DNA from: Sialis fuliginosa
Taxonomy: Eukaryota; Arthropoda; Insecta; Megaloptera; Sialidae
Direction of reading: 5' to 3'
DNA length: 64,000 nucleotides
NCBI GenBank assembly: GCA_961205875.1
Contig: OY540820.1
Span: 11,594,001 to 11,658,000 of the forward strand
Both the position numbers and the translations under genes were made by a program. Positions 12,006 to 23,811 of the stretch are shown here, one piece after another (the stretch's first letter is position 1; every line of letters begins with the position of its first letter). Below the pieces are notes generated by a model that saw nothing but the letters and a program-made list of their open reading frames with translations, searched no databases and was not told the DNA's origin.

Positions 12006-12434
12006 GTTATACTGTGTCACATTATAAATATTAAGAAATACATTACATACATATAGGTATATAAAATGTTTCACAATAATTCTGGTGTAGACCGATTCAT
12101 ATCAATTACGTTTAAAAAAAATTATACATTTCCGGTTTCGCAAAATACTCAAAAATAAATTTAAACTTTTTTAATGTTTGTAAAATATATCTAATTTCAT
12201 AATAATTTTCACTGTTCCTAAAATTTTATCGCCCAATTCCTGATATTTATATTCTTTCTACGAGCAGGTTCTGTAATTTTATTATTTATTATTATAATAT
12301 AATACATTAGCGTAAGGGTGTCTATTTTAACGCCCGCAGGTGACTGGTTACTTCAAATATAGGAAAGAGAGGTTTTCAAGCAGCGGAGTAGGTATCTATA
12401 ATAGCACACAAGATTGTAGTGAAGAGGTCTAAAT

Positions 12435-12649
12435 CATGGGTGTCCAACCTTTAAAACCTTCTGGGCCGCATAGCATAAACCCAATCTACTAAGGGCCGTA
12501 GACCAGAATATGCAAAAATAAAAACTAAAGACCTTTTTTTTTGCGCCAATTTCAATTCATGTTTATTATTATAAGATTTTTTTTTTTTTTTAATTATCCG
12601 ATAAGGGCCGCAACAAAGGTACTCGCGGGCCGCGGGTTGGACAAGCTTG
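12435..12649. mobile_element. Non-autonomous hAT element with 8-bp target duplication
   Basis: Starts CATGGGTGTCCAACC and ends GGTTGGACAAGCTTG, flanked by gtctaaat at 12427-12434 and 12650-12657. GGGCCGCA / GGGCCGCGGG words inside match the widespread GGGTGTCCAACC class of hAT MITEs. No transposase. Confidence 0.85.
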
Positions 12650-12679
12650 GTCTAAATCACTATATAGCTAAAAGACAAT

Positions 12680-13204
12680 AAGATATTGACACCAGTTATG
12701 GACGCTATAAGAACAAGGTTTACTGTTTTTGTGATTGACGGGCTTCTTTTTTGTAATTCTCATGAGCTCATGTTACTAATAAAACAAGTAACTCTTTATT
12801 TAATCAATTTAATTACCAAAGTCCGCAAATATAGTTTGTTTTTTAAATTATAGCCTTTTATTTGGTTCATTTCTTCTCCAGTAATGGATAAAGTAAAATA
12901 AGTAATGAGTACGTAATGATGAACACTTCCTAATGATTACAAAATGATTAGTACTACGACACAAAAGATATAAAAGAAATAATCGTCAAATTTGAAACAA
13001 TGTAAAGCAGTTGCTGTGATAATTGTAATAATAAATAAATAAATTTATACTAATAATTAGTTTAAATGTCAACCATTTTGACACCTATTAGCCGATTGTC
13101 ATCAAATCACGCTGTAAGACAGTTATTCAACAAATATTTCTAATACATTTAATCAAAAAAATAGCTATTACTGGGGTCATATCCAAGTCTGGTGACAGTA
13201 CCTT
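12680..13204 (-). mobile_element. TAAGGTA-family MITE, copy a
   Basis: Contains GACACCAGTTATGG, TTCTCATGAGCTCATG, TTAATTACCAAAGTCCGC, AATAATTAGTTTAAATGTC, GCCGATTGTCATCAAAT and CTGGTGACAGTACCTTA in the order expected for a reverse copy of 45852-46430. It starts 22 bases after the preceding hAT target duplication. Confidence 0.85.
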
Positions 13205-14064
13205 ATATAAAAAGAACATTATAAAATTCACAACAATTTAAAAAATACGAGGAAGGGAGCTTACATTCACAACTTTACCCACAGCCCGCTTATGGGGGAG
13301 AGGGCTGACAGTACTCTAGTCCTGGGCCCGGGGCAAAAGCGACTCCGGCGCCACAAACTCATTGATTAAAACGATCATGTAAACATTTCTATGCCATCCA
13401 AATACTTCATTGACTTTTTTGTCTTATTAAATGGGCCATTGAAACTTACTGGAAACAAATCTTTCTTAGGGGCCCTGCCAACAAGTTCTAGTATGGAAGC
13501 CCGTGATAGGATATGAAAACAATAAATAATCAGTGTTCAAGTATTGATAGTCATTCCGTGTTGGGAAGTTGGTTGTGTGGACCTCAATGGTCGCATCTAT
13601 ACGACTTGTTAAATTTTCATTTTAATGATGTAAATGTATTATAATTTAATTAGAATGGTACCTACTGTAGATTGATTCAATCTATAGTAAGTTTACTTTT
13701 TGATTCAGATTTTTAATATTGTGTTCCAGTCATATTACTTTCCATAATTAACTTCACAAAGAATTATTTACGATAATGATCAATTATAATAATGATGTTT
13801 GGCTAATTCATACCTACATAACAAGACTTTCACATGGGCTTAACTCACGAGACTGGCTTAATTTTTTTACAAAACGAGACTTAATTCATTTACAAAAAGA
13901 TACAAGGTTAACGTGAAAATTTTACAGAATCTTTTTTGTAGATCATTCAATTTTCTATAAGTCGTCACAACGTTTATAAAATATTCCCTTAAAAAGATTT
14001 ATCTCTATTTGCTTTTGACATTTGCATAGCAGAAAAAGTTAGATTTAGTTTAAAATTTTCGAAA
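13205..14064. other. Gene-free stretch
   Basis: 13318-13350 carries a CTGGGCCCGGGGCAAAAGC fragment, and 13845-13890 carries CACGAGAC/ACGAGACTT words of the CGAGAC class. Nothing coding recognised. Confidence 0.45.
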
Positions 14065-14275
14065 ATTAATAGTATAATCAGGCGCGTATTAAGAAAAATG
14101 TCGAATAAATATTTTTAATTAAAATTGTAAAAAAATTAAATGGTTTACCAATGGGAGTTCCATATGAATACTGAATACTTTATCGGTGTTTATCAAAATT
14201 GTTCGATAATAATTAACTTACCTTTGGTGAATTTAGCTCGAGGAAGAACTGTGCATTCACTTGGCAGATGTTTTT
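14065..14275. repeat. Dispersed repeat, copy 2 (pair with 2490-2695)
   Basis: Same order of shared words as copy 1: ATAATCAGGCGCGTATTAAG, TTAAATGGTTTACCAATG, CTTTGGTGAATTTAGC, TTGGCAGATGTTTTT. Confidence 0.65.
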
Positions 14276-14488
14276 CTATCATAAAACCGATTTTATGTAG
14301 TTTATGCCGTTACTGAGATAATGCAGATTGAAAATATACTGTATGATCGCGTTGCCCACATTTTATAGCGACTTAAATATTGAATATATTCATGTTGAAA
14401 CAAATTCGTTTAAAATTCTGGTAATTATTTTGTGGAAAAATGCTCGGACACGTCGATTAGTATTTTTAGTTGCGGATTTTTTGATATA

Positions 14489-15007
14489 AGAAAATTATAT
14501 ACAGGATGTCTCAAGAAGAACATATGCAGTCATCATTGATTTTTTTAAATATAATACCCTGTATATTATGCCATTTTAGAATTGTACTGTCAATTCTGAA
14601 TACTTTTTGTACAACGTACCATATCTCTAAAATCAGCGGTTATCGGAATAATGACGTTAGAAAATTGATATTTTGAAACACACACAAGTCAAATAAAATG
14701 TTTAAATTGAACAAATACACTTTGAACCTTTTTTTAAAAACCAAAAAAAACAACCTGGCATGGCAAAAAAAAACATTAAACTTTTATTATTATTTTTTTG
14801 AACTTGTGTAAGTATATTTCAAAATATCAATTTTCAAACGTCATTATTCCGAAAACCGCTGATTTTAGAGACATGGTATGTTGTACAAAAAGTGTTCAGA
14901 ATTTATCGTACAATTCAAAAATGGTATAATATACAGAGTGTTCTATTTAAAAAAATCAATGATGACTGCATATGTTCTTCTTAAGACATCCTGTATATAA
15001 TTTTCTT
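14489..15007. mobile_element. Foldback element with ACAGGATGTCT ends
   Basis: AAGAAAATTATATACAGGAT at the left mirrors ATCCTGTATATAATTTTCTT at the right; AGTCATCATTGATTTTTTTA, ACCATATCTCTAAAATCAGC and AATAATGACGTTAGAAAATT all have inverted partners. Arms about 240 bases, short A/T-rich centre. A related end (ACAGGATGGCCCAACG) occurs near 32137. Confidence 0.85.
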
Positions 15008-15491
15008 TATTTAATTTTGAACGAATTTGTTCCTTTCATCATATATATATGGTCTCTTGAAATTTATGTATAACTAATTGAATTCTACATAATGTCCACA
15101 TTTAATTTTGATGTATCTTTTATAGTTTAGGCCAGAGTAAGGGTTAGATTAGCTAATTTATTCATTATGTTCAGCTCTTTTGACTGACAATGTGCGTGAT
15201 TATATGTATGTACCCCGAGATTTGAAGGAACACATTGTTGTCGATTTAATAAAAATCGATCTAATGTAGTTAATGTAGTTAACACGATCATTTTAATACC
15301 AAAATATTTGCTGCGTACCTATACTACTGAATATACTGAGAAATAAATAATACGATAATCCCGGCGACAAATCTGCCAAAGAGGACTTGTGTACATTATA
15401 GTAATTAATAGTATCAAATATTAAAGCATGAATTATAGATTTATGATAATTGTATATGTATATTGTTAGCATATAATAACAATTATGTTTT

Positions 15492-15727
15492 TATATAGAG
15501 TGGCGTAACGTAGGTTTCTGCCCGAGGCAGATGGCAAATTTGCCGCCCCACTCACTTGCACTATATGCTAAATATGAAAATTGAAGACCTGTTTTTTCAA
15601 ATTTGCCGCTGGCAATCCACAATTTTGGGCCTTTCTAGTAATTTTGATGACCTTTTTTGGTTGCTACCTCAAATTTGCCGCCCTTAACAAATTGCCGCCC
15701 GAGATAAATGCCACTTTTTTCGCTACT
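15492..15727. repeat. AGTGGCGTAAC-ended repeat with GCCGCCC words
   Basis: Left AGTGGCGTAACGTAGG and TGCCCGAGGCAG; repeated AAATTTGCCGC words; right GCCGCCCGAGATAAATGCC ... CGCTACT. The ends are partly inverted and of the CAGTGGCGTA hAT style, but no clean 8-bp duplication is visible. Confidence 0.5.
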
Positions 15728-16084
15728 GAATTATATTATAATGTTTATATAATTATTATAAAAAGTAATGTTTATAAAGTGACCTGTTTAGTTTTTCAAA
15801 GTAAAATTATTTTACTATCACGATTAACTATTAACGATAAATATTAAATATGTACCAAGGTCACAGAACGTATTGCCAACTGAAGAAAAGTAAAAATGAC
15901 ACTTCCCAAATAGACAAAATGATATGTCATAGTTGCTCAATGGTATAGCTTTTTCATGATTTTGCAATGTCGAATTTCTACTTCTTTGATTGTATATGTA
16001 TACGAGTATGAAGACAAGAATAAGTAAAGAATTTCTTGTAATTGATATTCTATTATACATTCATAACATTTGAATACATCTTCG

Positions 16085-16205
16085 TGGTGACGTCAATTCC
16101 CGCGCCAACGCTGATTGGTCAAGGATCTATACATAACTTGGCGGGAGCCCCTCTCGACTTCGAATAAACGCGACTTCCTCGATTCAAAACGATTCAGAAG
16201 GCTTA
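16085..16205 (+). promoter_or_regulatory. Promoter-like module: CRE, E2F-like, inverted CCAAT
   Basis: GTGGTGACGTCAATTCCCGC includes a TGACGTCA palindrome; it runs into CCCGCGCCAA (E2F-like) and CTGATTGGTC (inverted CCAAT box), with GGCGGGAGCC 40 bases further. Related words at 1822-1863 and 57252-57450 suggest it is part of a dispersed element rather than a host gene promoter. Confidence 0.45.
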
Positions 16206-17456
16206 GAATAAACGAATCCCGACTGTATTATATTATATCTTCCGTAATTTTGAATATTCTATGAGCTAAAACCAAACATTTTATACTAGCTCAAATGTTA
16301 TAATAAATTATGCCATTTGGTTTAGTCTTACGTTTGGAATAACATGTTAATATAAGTATCATAAGTAAATCATAATGATTTACGTATGAGCTTTTCTTAC
16401 TTTTGTATTAATGAAGAAGATATACAATATGTATAACTTCTTCCAAATTAATTTTACTATAAACTATTCAAATTTAAACTGCTTTTATATGTAGAAAGTA
16501 AAGTAAAGTACGTGTATTTATTTCGGTATAATTAATTAATATAATAATATGAATAAGATAAATAAATTCTGGTTATTATTATTTTACTCACTTAAAACTA
16601 AATATGTACACTTTAACCACAATGAAACAATGTCACTTGACACGTGATTTGACTTAACAAGAAGTCCTCACCAGGACTCTGATAATACAAGTTTGGTATT
16701 ATTAGACATTATATAGTGGCATTGTTTTATTGTGGTTATAAGGTGTACATATTTTGTTTTAAGAAACCACATATATTTTCATCGTTTTCTACTAATATTA
16801 TTTACTGTTGCTATTTGATGTTTCGCAATTATAGCATCAATTTTAAATAAACTAGCAATTCACAAGATTGGTATTCGTAAATTTTTTGATTCTATTGTTT
16901 CACAGACAATAATATATTTATTATTTTGATCTTGTTATTTTCATGGGACAATTGAAAAAAAATTATTGTTGATTATATATCCTTTCCTTGTGTAACTGTT
17001 TATTATTTATAAAAGAAACAATATACTGTTGATATCTTAAATTGTTTGCAATTTATTAACTATTGTCTTCATGTTTATAAAATCGTATTGAAGATTAAAC
17101 ATGAACTTTGGAAAATGCGTTTTACTTATGAATAATGTATTTATATATTAATAACGTGAAATTGAAAAACACAGTTCTTTTTTTATTAGTAAAAAAAGTA
17201 AAATAAATAAGTAGCTTTTTTAAATTTTGTTTAAAAAGTTTCGGGGGTAACTTTTTGATATCGTCAAGGAGTTTATTATAAATTTGGATTATGTGATTAT
17301 TTGGTCCTTTTTGTACAATGTTCAGTGTTGGTAAAGGTGGTAATAAATATAGAAACAGCGACAGCGAAATGTTTTACTACGAATTATTTTCATTATCTCG
17401 AACTGTTTTATTTATTATATATTTTATACTATTTGACGTTTTATGCGGGAGAGGGA
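16206..17456. other. AT-rich stretch, nothing recognised
   Basis: No supported ORF, RNA gene or clear inverted repeat. Confidence 0.45.
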
Positions 17457-17497
17457 GCACAAGGTTCAAGGCTTCCCCTAAGCCTTGAACCTTGTGC
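17457..17497. repeat. Perfect 18-bp hairpin
   Basis: GCACAAGGTTCAAGGCTT, a five-base loop CCCCT, then AAGCCTTGAACCTTGTGC. Purine-rich GGGAGAGGGA before and CCCCCTTTTCC after allow further imperfect pairing. GC-richer than its surroundings. Confidence 0.85.
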
Positions 17498-17890
17498 CCC
17501 CTTTTCCGCCTTCATGCACCGAGTAGAAATACATACCTAGAATATATTTTTGATCAAAATAAAATATATGAGTGCAGTTTAAAAATTTCCTATTATAACA
17601 TAACAATACATATACCTACAACTAAATACATTATGAATTTTGAAATTTTGGTAAAATAATGTTATATATTTTAAAAATATAAATAAAAACAACTTCTTTG
17701 TCTAAACGTCAAAAAATTTAATAAATAAAAGAATTCGCAAGCTTTCGATTCACAGAATTATCGTCTGGCTAATAAGGAAGAACAAAATGTGAGAACGATG
17801 TCGTTATTTCAACAATATTCATATGAAAATATATATGTACATATGTATAGATAGGCAGATTTAAAGTAATTTTGTATCCATCTCATTTGT

Positions 17891-18510
17891 TCTGAAAAAA
17901 ATGGAAGTATTGTAATACCGTCGAAAAATGGTGTTCGAGATAATGACAGATTCTGATTGTACTAACTTCAAAACGTAAAGAAAAGTTGTTTTCCGCATGG
18001 CGGCTATGCGTATGGCTGTGTGTGTCTGGATGTAGAATTTTCTTTTATTTTTGAGGAAAATGTTTGTCTCAGTGAGTACTCCAGACCTATTGATTTTGGT
18101 GCTAATCGGATTAGGGGTTTTGGAAATATTCGATCTAAAACGTGAATGTTGCGAGTACTATCTCACAAATTTTGATAAGACTTGGTACATTTGTAGTTCA
18201 ATTGAACCTAAGAGACATTTATTGAAGGGGTGAAAACCACCCTCAAAATTTAAATTTTAAATAATAAATTCAAATTGTCAAATTAGTTAGGTATTCCACG
18301 AATGTTATGTTTTTGACGTTAGTACATTAGAATAGAACACTAATATTTATATACAAATGGCAAAAACTGCTATAACCGTCGTAAGTATATGTTTTTTATG
18401 TATTACGAAATTTATATTCATAATAGTAGGTAATATAAACAATATATTTTTCAAAAAATTTATATTTCAGAATTATTTAAAAAGATAGAAAGAACATGGA
18501 AGTCATATAT
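17891..18510 (+). mobile_element. ACTTCCATG-family element, copy 1
   Basis: Collinear with 40869-41531: AATGGAAGTATTGTAATACC, TTCCGCATGGCGGCT, GAGTACTCCAGACCTATTGA, TAATCGGATTAGGGGTTTT, ACTTGGTACATTTGTAGTTC, AACTGCTATAACCGTCGTAA and AGAACATGGAAGTCAT. Left end degraded. The short open frame 18051-18233 lies inside and is repeat-derived. Confidence 0.8.
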
Positions 18511-18689
18511 GTATTGTAGATATTGTATTTCTTCCTACAAGTAACAAATTTTCTGTTTTATTTTTGGAGTTAGTCGCTTTGGATTCAGAATAAATCAGGT
18601 ATACAGTATTGCAGAAATAAGAATGAAAACCTAGTCAAAATGTGATAATTTTTCTATACTTACCACTAATGTATCCATGAGTCACCACC

Positions 18690-18990
18690 GCACATAGGCT
18701 ATATTAAAACAACCAAGGCCAGCTGAAGCATATAAGAGTGTAAGTATATAAGCGCTGCAGTATATAGGGGAGTTGTATATAAGCGATATAGACCGATACG
18801 GTGTCGCCCGGGTGAGTGGGATGCATGTTATGATGCTTGCGTGTGTGTGATAGAGAGGTGTTCACTTTGCCGGGTTGTCTTTGTTCTAATACGGCTCGGT
18901 TTACACTTTTCGTGTATGGTTTTACCTACGGTGGTGGTTTATAAGGGTTGTAAAGAAATACACGTTCGGAATTTTTAGATTGAACGGTTT
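18690..18990. promoter_or_regulatory. Less repetitive, CG-word-rich island; candidate promoter/5' exon
   Basis: I find no second copy of this stretch in the window. It contains CGATACGGTGTCGCCCG followed by a consensus donor GTGAGT at 18812, plus TATA-like TATATAAGCG upstream. Purely a candidate. Confidence 0.2.
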
Positions 18991-19107
18991 GTTTTTAATG
19001 TTTAGTTTGGGTTTTGAAAGATGTACCGCGAAATTGTTATTGTATTTTTAGTTTGCTGTTTGTATGCCAGGGTCGGATTTTTAAGATATAAGAGCCCCGA
19101 ACAAATA

Positions 19108-19504
19108 ACACAGGGCGACAACATTTTTGTTCTTTCTACTTGAATAGGCGATTTCGTTAACCAAATTTCTCCATCACGTCAGGTTTTTGAGATAACCTAA
19201 CCTAAATATGCCAAATAAGATTTTACTACCAAGAAAGTGATTTTTTTCTAAAGTTTTCGTTCACGGTAGGAAGTAGTACATTTCATCATGCTAGTTTGAA
19301 AATATGATATTGAGTAGACACAAGTTACACAATGGACTTTACTAGATTAAATATAACAATATCTTCAATCTAGTATATTTCGGTAAAAAAAATCGTACAG
19401 TAAAAAGTAAAAATTCATTTTAATGACGAAAGATAGTACTATTTATTACCGTCAAAGAAAACTAAGTAGAGACAACAGAAGAAAAATATTTTGTCGGCCT
19501 GTGT
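19108..19504. mobile_element. CAGGCCGAC/TAACCTAACC family, copy a
   Basis: Ends ACACAGGGCGACAAC and TTGTCGGCCTGTGT. Inside are GATAACCTAACCTAAA and inverted AGTAGTAC / AGTACTATTTATTACCG with AAAATCGTACAGTAAA. Overall foldback structure, same plan as 47526-48116. Confidence 0.8.
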
Positions 19505-20299
19505 AAGTATTTAAAATCAGCATGAACCTTTTAGTAAATAAATAATCAGGCCCTCCTTAAGATCCCGACAATTAGTATCAAATTGCCTATAACGCCAAAT
19601 GTAGTGGTCGCCTTATCATGTACGACTTGACAGTGGCTCCCCGGATGCCAAGGTACAAGAAGGGTGCCAAAATAAGGTAGAAGAGCTTAATACAGGAGGG
19701 CGCAAAAGTAATTTTTAAGGGGCGCCAAATTTGACGTGACAACGAAAATTGTCATTAAATTGTACGGAGGGGGGTACACAGCTATAGTACCAACCTTCCT
19801 TAGTCCGTCACTGCGTCTTGATTACTCTGCTGTAAATCTAATATAATCTCTGTGTCTCAAACATGTAAGAAGGTACCAAAGCTTAGAGCTTGTCAGAGTG
19901 CCACCACAGAAAATATATTGCAATCACCTTTTTTGTTACATGTTGCCTTCCTCATCTTAAATCGGAACCTATGGTTATTACATGACTACTAGAACAAGAT
20001 CTTAAGTGAAATTGTACAAGATCCAGGAAATTTTCATTTAAAGTGTTCACATATATGTACCTAAAATAAGTTGTATCCTATCGTGGGCCCCATGGCCAAG
20101 ATTTTCGTTAGCTCCTTCTTGTTAAGATGACCAATAAAAGCTCGTCACTCGCCCTGTTAGCCCCCTTTGTGTGCGCCACGATTCTAATGCTTGAGTATAA
20201 ATACCATGTTGCTTATTGGTACCATTTTATTCATTTTAGAAACAAAAAGCTAATAAATAATAAAATAATGAGATTTGCGGTCACAAGTAGAAATCACAC
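19505..20299. other. Gene-free stretch
   Basis: Contains short GC-richer debris (19725-19800 with GGGGCGCCAAATTTGACG and GGAGGGGGGTACAC). A short open frame at 20127-20327 resembles no family I know. Confidence 0.4.
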
Positions 20300-20470
20300 G
20301 AGACGAAACAAGAAGAGAGTAAATTAAGTCTCGTCTCGGTCTCGAATATTTTGAATGAAAGATTCATCTTGAACTCTCGTAGAAATTGAAGCTGTCTCGA
20401 CTTGGTCTAATCTCATAAAAAATAAATCACTCTCATCTCGATTTCGTACACGTGAACGAGAAATATACGC
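20300..20470. repeat. CGAGAC/GTCTCG-rich segment
   Basis: Repeated GTCTCG, CGAGAC and TCTCG words (AAGTCTCGTCTCGGTCTCGA). Similar segments at 13845-13890, 52565-52650, 55700-56090 and 61515-61610. Confidence 0.55.
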
Positions 20471-20535
20471 AAACCGAAAAAAGTTTTTCTAAAAAAATAT
20501 TTAGAAATTTTTATATACAACGGATCTTATTGTAA

Positions 20536-21097
20536 GTATACACTACCTTCCGAAAATTTAGAAAGCAGTTATATTTTTCTGTGTATCAAAACTTTATTAT
20601 CAGTACGTTCGAAGAGACCGTTTTGAGGGTTCTGTACCTCAGAATGAAAAAACGGAATCACTTTGTTGTCCGTTTGACTGTCTATCCGTCCGTCAAGACT
20701 CATTTTCTCAGGAACGTTTAGAGGTATCAAGTTGAAATTAATATCAATTACTAATAATTGTAAAATTTATAGTTTTGTAAAAATTCAAGTTTCTAACTCA
20801 ATGTAATAAAAAGATACGGCTTTTAAAAGCACATTTTGATACTGACAGTTTGACTCACTGACTGATCATCAAAACCTATAGGGTTATTTCCCGTTGACCT
20901 AGAATCTTGAAATTTATATTTAATATATTAGACGTATAGACAGACAGTCGGACAACAAAATGATTCTACAAGGGTTCCGTTTTTTTTATTTTGAAATACG
21001 GAACTCTCAAAACGGTATCTTCGAACGCATTGACAATGAGTTTTGATACACAGAAAAATATATACCTCCTTTCAAAATTTTGGATGGTAGTGTATAC
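20536..21097. mobile_element. Foldback element with GTATACACTACC ends
   Basis: GTATACACTACCTTCCGAAA at the left and TTTGGATGGTAGTGTATAC at the right; then ATTTTTCTGTGTATCAAAAC / GTTTTGATACACAGAAAAAT and GAAGAGACCGTTTTGAG / CTCAAAACGGTATCTTC pair. GTTGTCCGTTTGACTGTCTA with GACAGACAGTCGGACAAC is also inverted. The GTAGTGTATAC end resembles Tc1/mariner-like MITEs. Confidence 0.85.
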
Positions 21098-21256
21098 ATT
21101 TTGCTTTAGATTACTATTAATTTAAAGGTTACATGTTGTAAATCATCATCATCATATTCAGCCTTCTGTATTCCAATTTTAGACATACATATGTCTCATG
21201 TCTTCTATAATCTTCAGCTTTACCACTCTCCTCGGTCTCCAGTTTTTCTAGTCCAT

Positions 21257-21620
21257 TGAGTTAGTTGTTAGCTTGTAAACTCGCTCAGTGTAATCATGTT
21301 CACAAACTAACAAGCCGCTTGTAAACAATCTGCTACAAAAGTTGAAAGCCGGGCTACTTTACTCACTGGCTTGTAGGCTTGTTAGCTTGTTAGCTTCTTA
21401 GTTTGTAAACTAGCTGTGTGTCATCACAGTAGCTAGTTCGCTAGCTGCTAGTATCTCGGTGATTCCTGGTTTCAGTGTATATAAAATGTATTCATAACAC
21501 GTGGTTCACTCGCTATCTAGTTGGCTACTGAGCGAGTGGAAAGTTTTGTGTGTCATCATCACTATCTTACGAGCTAACAAGCCAACTTGTAAACTCGCTC
21601 GAAGCTCGAAGCCATATTCA
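21257..21620. repeat. Foldback with internally repeated GCTTGTTAGCTTGTAAAC units
   Basis: Words TTAGCTTGTAAACTCGCTC, CTAACAAGCCGCTTGTAAAC, GGCTTGTTAGCTTGTTAGC and GAGCTAACAAGCCAACTTG alternate in direct and inverted orientation, interspersed with AGCTAGTTCGCTAGCTGC. Looks like a MITE that expanded as tandem and inverted units. Confidence 0.6.
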
Positions 21621-21639
21621 CACCATATGTTCGTTTGGT

Positions 21640-21895
21640 ACTCCGATAAGTTTTTTTTCGACCCGGTAGGTGGCCCTGCGGTCGAGATATTTCGATAAAT
21701 TGTATTTATGGTCTGATTTGGTTCATATTCAGAATATATTTTAGTTACGTGGAAATACATATTTTTACAAAAAATGGACCTGGTAGGTGGTGCTGGAGTC
21801 GAGATATTTACGAAAATGTGTACTAATGGTCTGATTTTTAAACAAATTATATTTGGGCAGTATCTATTATACAACGTTTGCCGGGCCAGTTAGTA
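21640..21895. repeat. Helitron/SINE-like tail segment
   Basis: GACCCGGTAGGTGG...GTCGAGATATTT occurs twice (21660 and 21780), and the segment ends CAACGTTTGCCGGGCCAGTTAGT, a GC-rich tail before TTAGT similar in style to CTAG-ended Helitron tails. The overlapping open frames on both strands are repeat sequence. Confidence 0.45.
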
Positions 21896-22189
21896 AAAGT
21901 ATAAAATTTAAATTACTAAGAGTACCTAGGGTCCACAAATATCTTAAAACGGCTCTGGTTGGAGCTAGTCGCTTTGGTTTTGAATGGGTCATACATGCTT
22001 TTATATATAGAATTGTATACGGCTGATTGTTATATACCAACATAAATTATTCATCATCAAAGTCTATGTACATATATACGCTTTACTTAATTGTTTATAC
22101 GGAGGCACAGTTGGTATTTCTGTAAAGGTTTTATACGTGCTTGTAATATTGTCCCTTTTGCCTGTACAACCCTATAAAGAGATAGAAAA

Positions 22190-22340
22190 CAGTTGACGGC
22201 CTGAGAACATACACTCCGTGTGCACTGTACGTCTAGTGTTGTCTCTGTTGTGCGCGCGTACGCTATCTCACTCTCTAATATAGCGGTCCGTTCCCTTTGC
22301 TAGCTTCGTGTTGCTACGAATGATTCGTAAGTTGCTTGAT
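22190..22340. promoter_or_regulatory. Less repetitive CG-word-rich island
   Basis: GTTGTGCGCGCGTACGC and TAGCGGTCCGTTCCC in an AT-rich background; no second copy seen in the window. Candidate regulatory DNA only. Confidence 0.15.
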
Positions 22341-23503
22341 TATCACTAAATAAATAATTTAAAGAAACCTAAAATATTCAGTTTTTTTTGGATAATATAA
22401 TATGTAGTTGCAAATTATAATGAATATAAAATGAATCAAAAGTTTTAGATAATAAGGTACATATAAATATATATTTTAAAAATTTCTACGCAACAAAAAA
22501 ATTTTCAATGTGTTGTAAAAAAAAATAAAATATGAGAGAAAGAAAATTTCCCAAAAAGCTCATTTGGTTAAAACCTAGAGTGGCAGTTTTAAGGGGGACA
22601 AAAGACGGGCAGATTTTAGAGAGATGCACATTTTCAGCGACAGCGAAAAAAAAATTATGAAAATTTTGTAAAAAAATTAAAAAATAATTTTTTCGCTTTA
22701 AACCTCAAAAATTCTTAGCCTACGAGTGACAAAATTATTAATTCGCCACTGAGAGAGAGAAATTATTTTTTTTCTATCAAATTATAAATTTCGAATTAAA
22801 ATATAATTGAAAATTTATATATATCTAAATAAAATAATAGAAACACTGAATGATTTCGTTTAGTTATGATAAAAACTTCGTAGTTTTTTAGTTTTGATAT
22901 AATTTTAAAAAACTATTGCGGAAATATTTTTGACAAAATTGTCACAAGAATGTAATGATTTTCTTATCGATTTCTCAATTGAATATAAAACTTTAACCAA
23001 AACAAGTAATTTATACTAAAATCTAAATGTTAAAATAATAATAAATAATATATAAAAATACGTCGACTTTATGAACAGTCTGTACCATTAAAACTTGGAT
23101 GATATTATAAACATAAGCGCGTTTACGTGTGCAGTGCAAGTAACGGAAATTAAGTAAAAATAGTAAAAAACAAAGATAGATATAGTCTGTACTGTAGATT
23201 CTGTGTATTGTTATCTTACTCTTGGGTTGCATTTTGTTGTTGGAATTACTTTTACCAATGCCAGAGTGGGTCCCTATCTTTGCTGCACACAAATATTATA
23301 GACTTGTAGTTTTTATTTTAACACAACAATGATAGAATGTTTTTGAAAATAAAAAAATCTTTTTTATTTTTATAAATTATTCAATGTCGATTACAATTTG
23401 TTTTAAAATGAAGTGTATTTTTCATAATATCTTTATAGAATATAGTGCAGCGCATTTTTTATTAAATAATTGATTTTTGTTTGAGGATTAAAAAATAATA
23501 AAC
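22341..23503. other. AT-rich stretch, nothing recognised
   Basis: 22600-22760 resembles decayed repeat DNA. No supported gene. Confidence 0.4.
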
Positions 23504-23811
23504 TCCGGTATTATAAAGGAGCTAGCAAATTTACTAGCTAGCAAGCACTTTCCACTGAGATATCAAACTTATATGACAGTTCTTTTTGAGTTTGTTGATG
23601 ACTTTGACAAGTTTCGCGCAACGGTATTAAAACAGTGGTGATGTTATGAAAATTATTTTGTACGGTCAAAGATGCCAACTGTGTTACAATTAATTGAAGT
23701 GTCACTGCTCTAAATTCCATAGCTAATCCATAGATACTAGTACAGAATTAATACCCCATTTGAAAGTAATTGCTAGCTAGCAAATTTTGCTAGCTCCTTT
23801 ATAATACCGGA
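23504..23811. mobile_element. TCCGGTATTATAAA MITE, full copy
   Basis: Ends TCCGGTATTATAAAGGAGCT and AGCTCCTTTATAATACCGGA, perfectly inverted over 20 bases, followed by AGCAAATTTACTAGCTAGCA / TTGCTAGCTAGCAAATTTTG. Interior collinear with 5023-5325. Confidence 0.9.

Noticed and set aside
17457..17497. microRNA precursor
   Set aside because: The five-base loop and short perfect stem do not fit a Drosha/Dicer substrate; kept as a hairpin only.
21506..21874. 122-codon minus-strand open frame, the longest in the window
   Set aside because: It crosses the GCTTGTTAGC repeat and two copies of the GGTAGGTGG...GTCGAGATATTT unit, so it is repeat sequence; no domain recognised.
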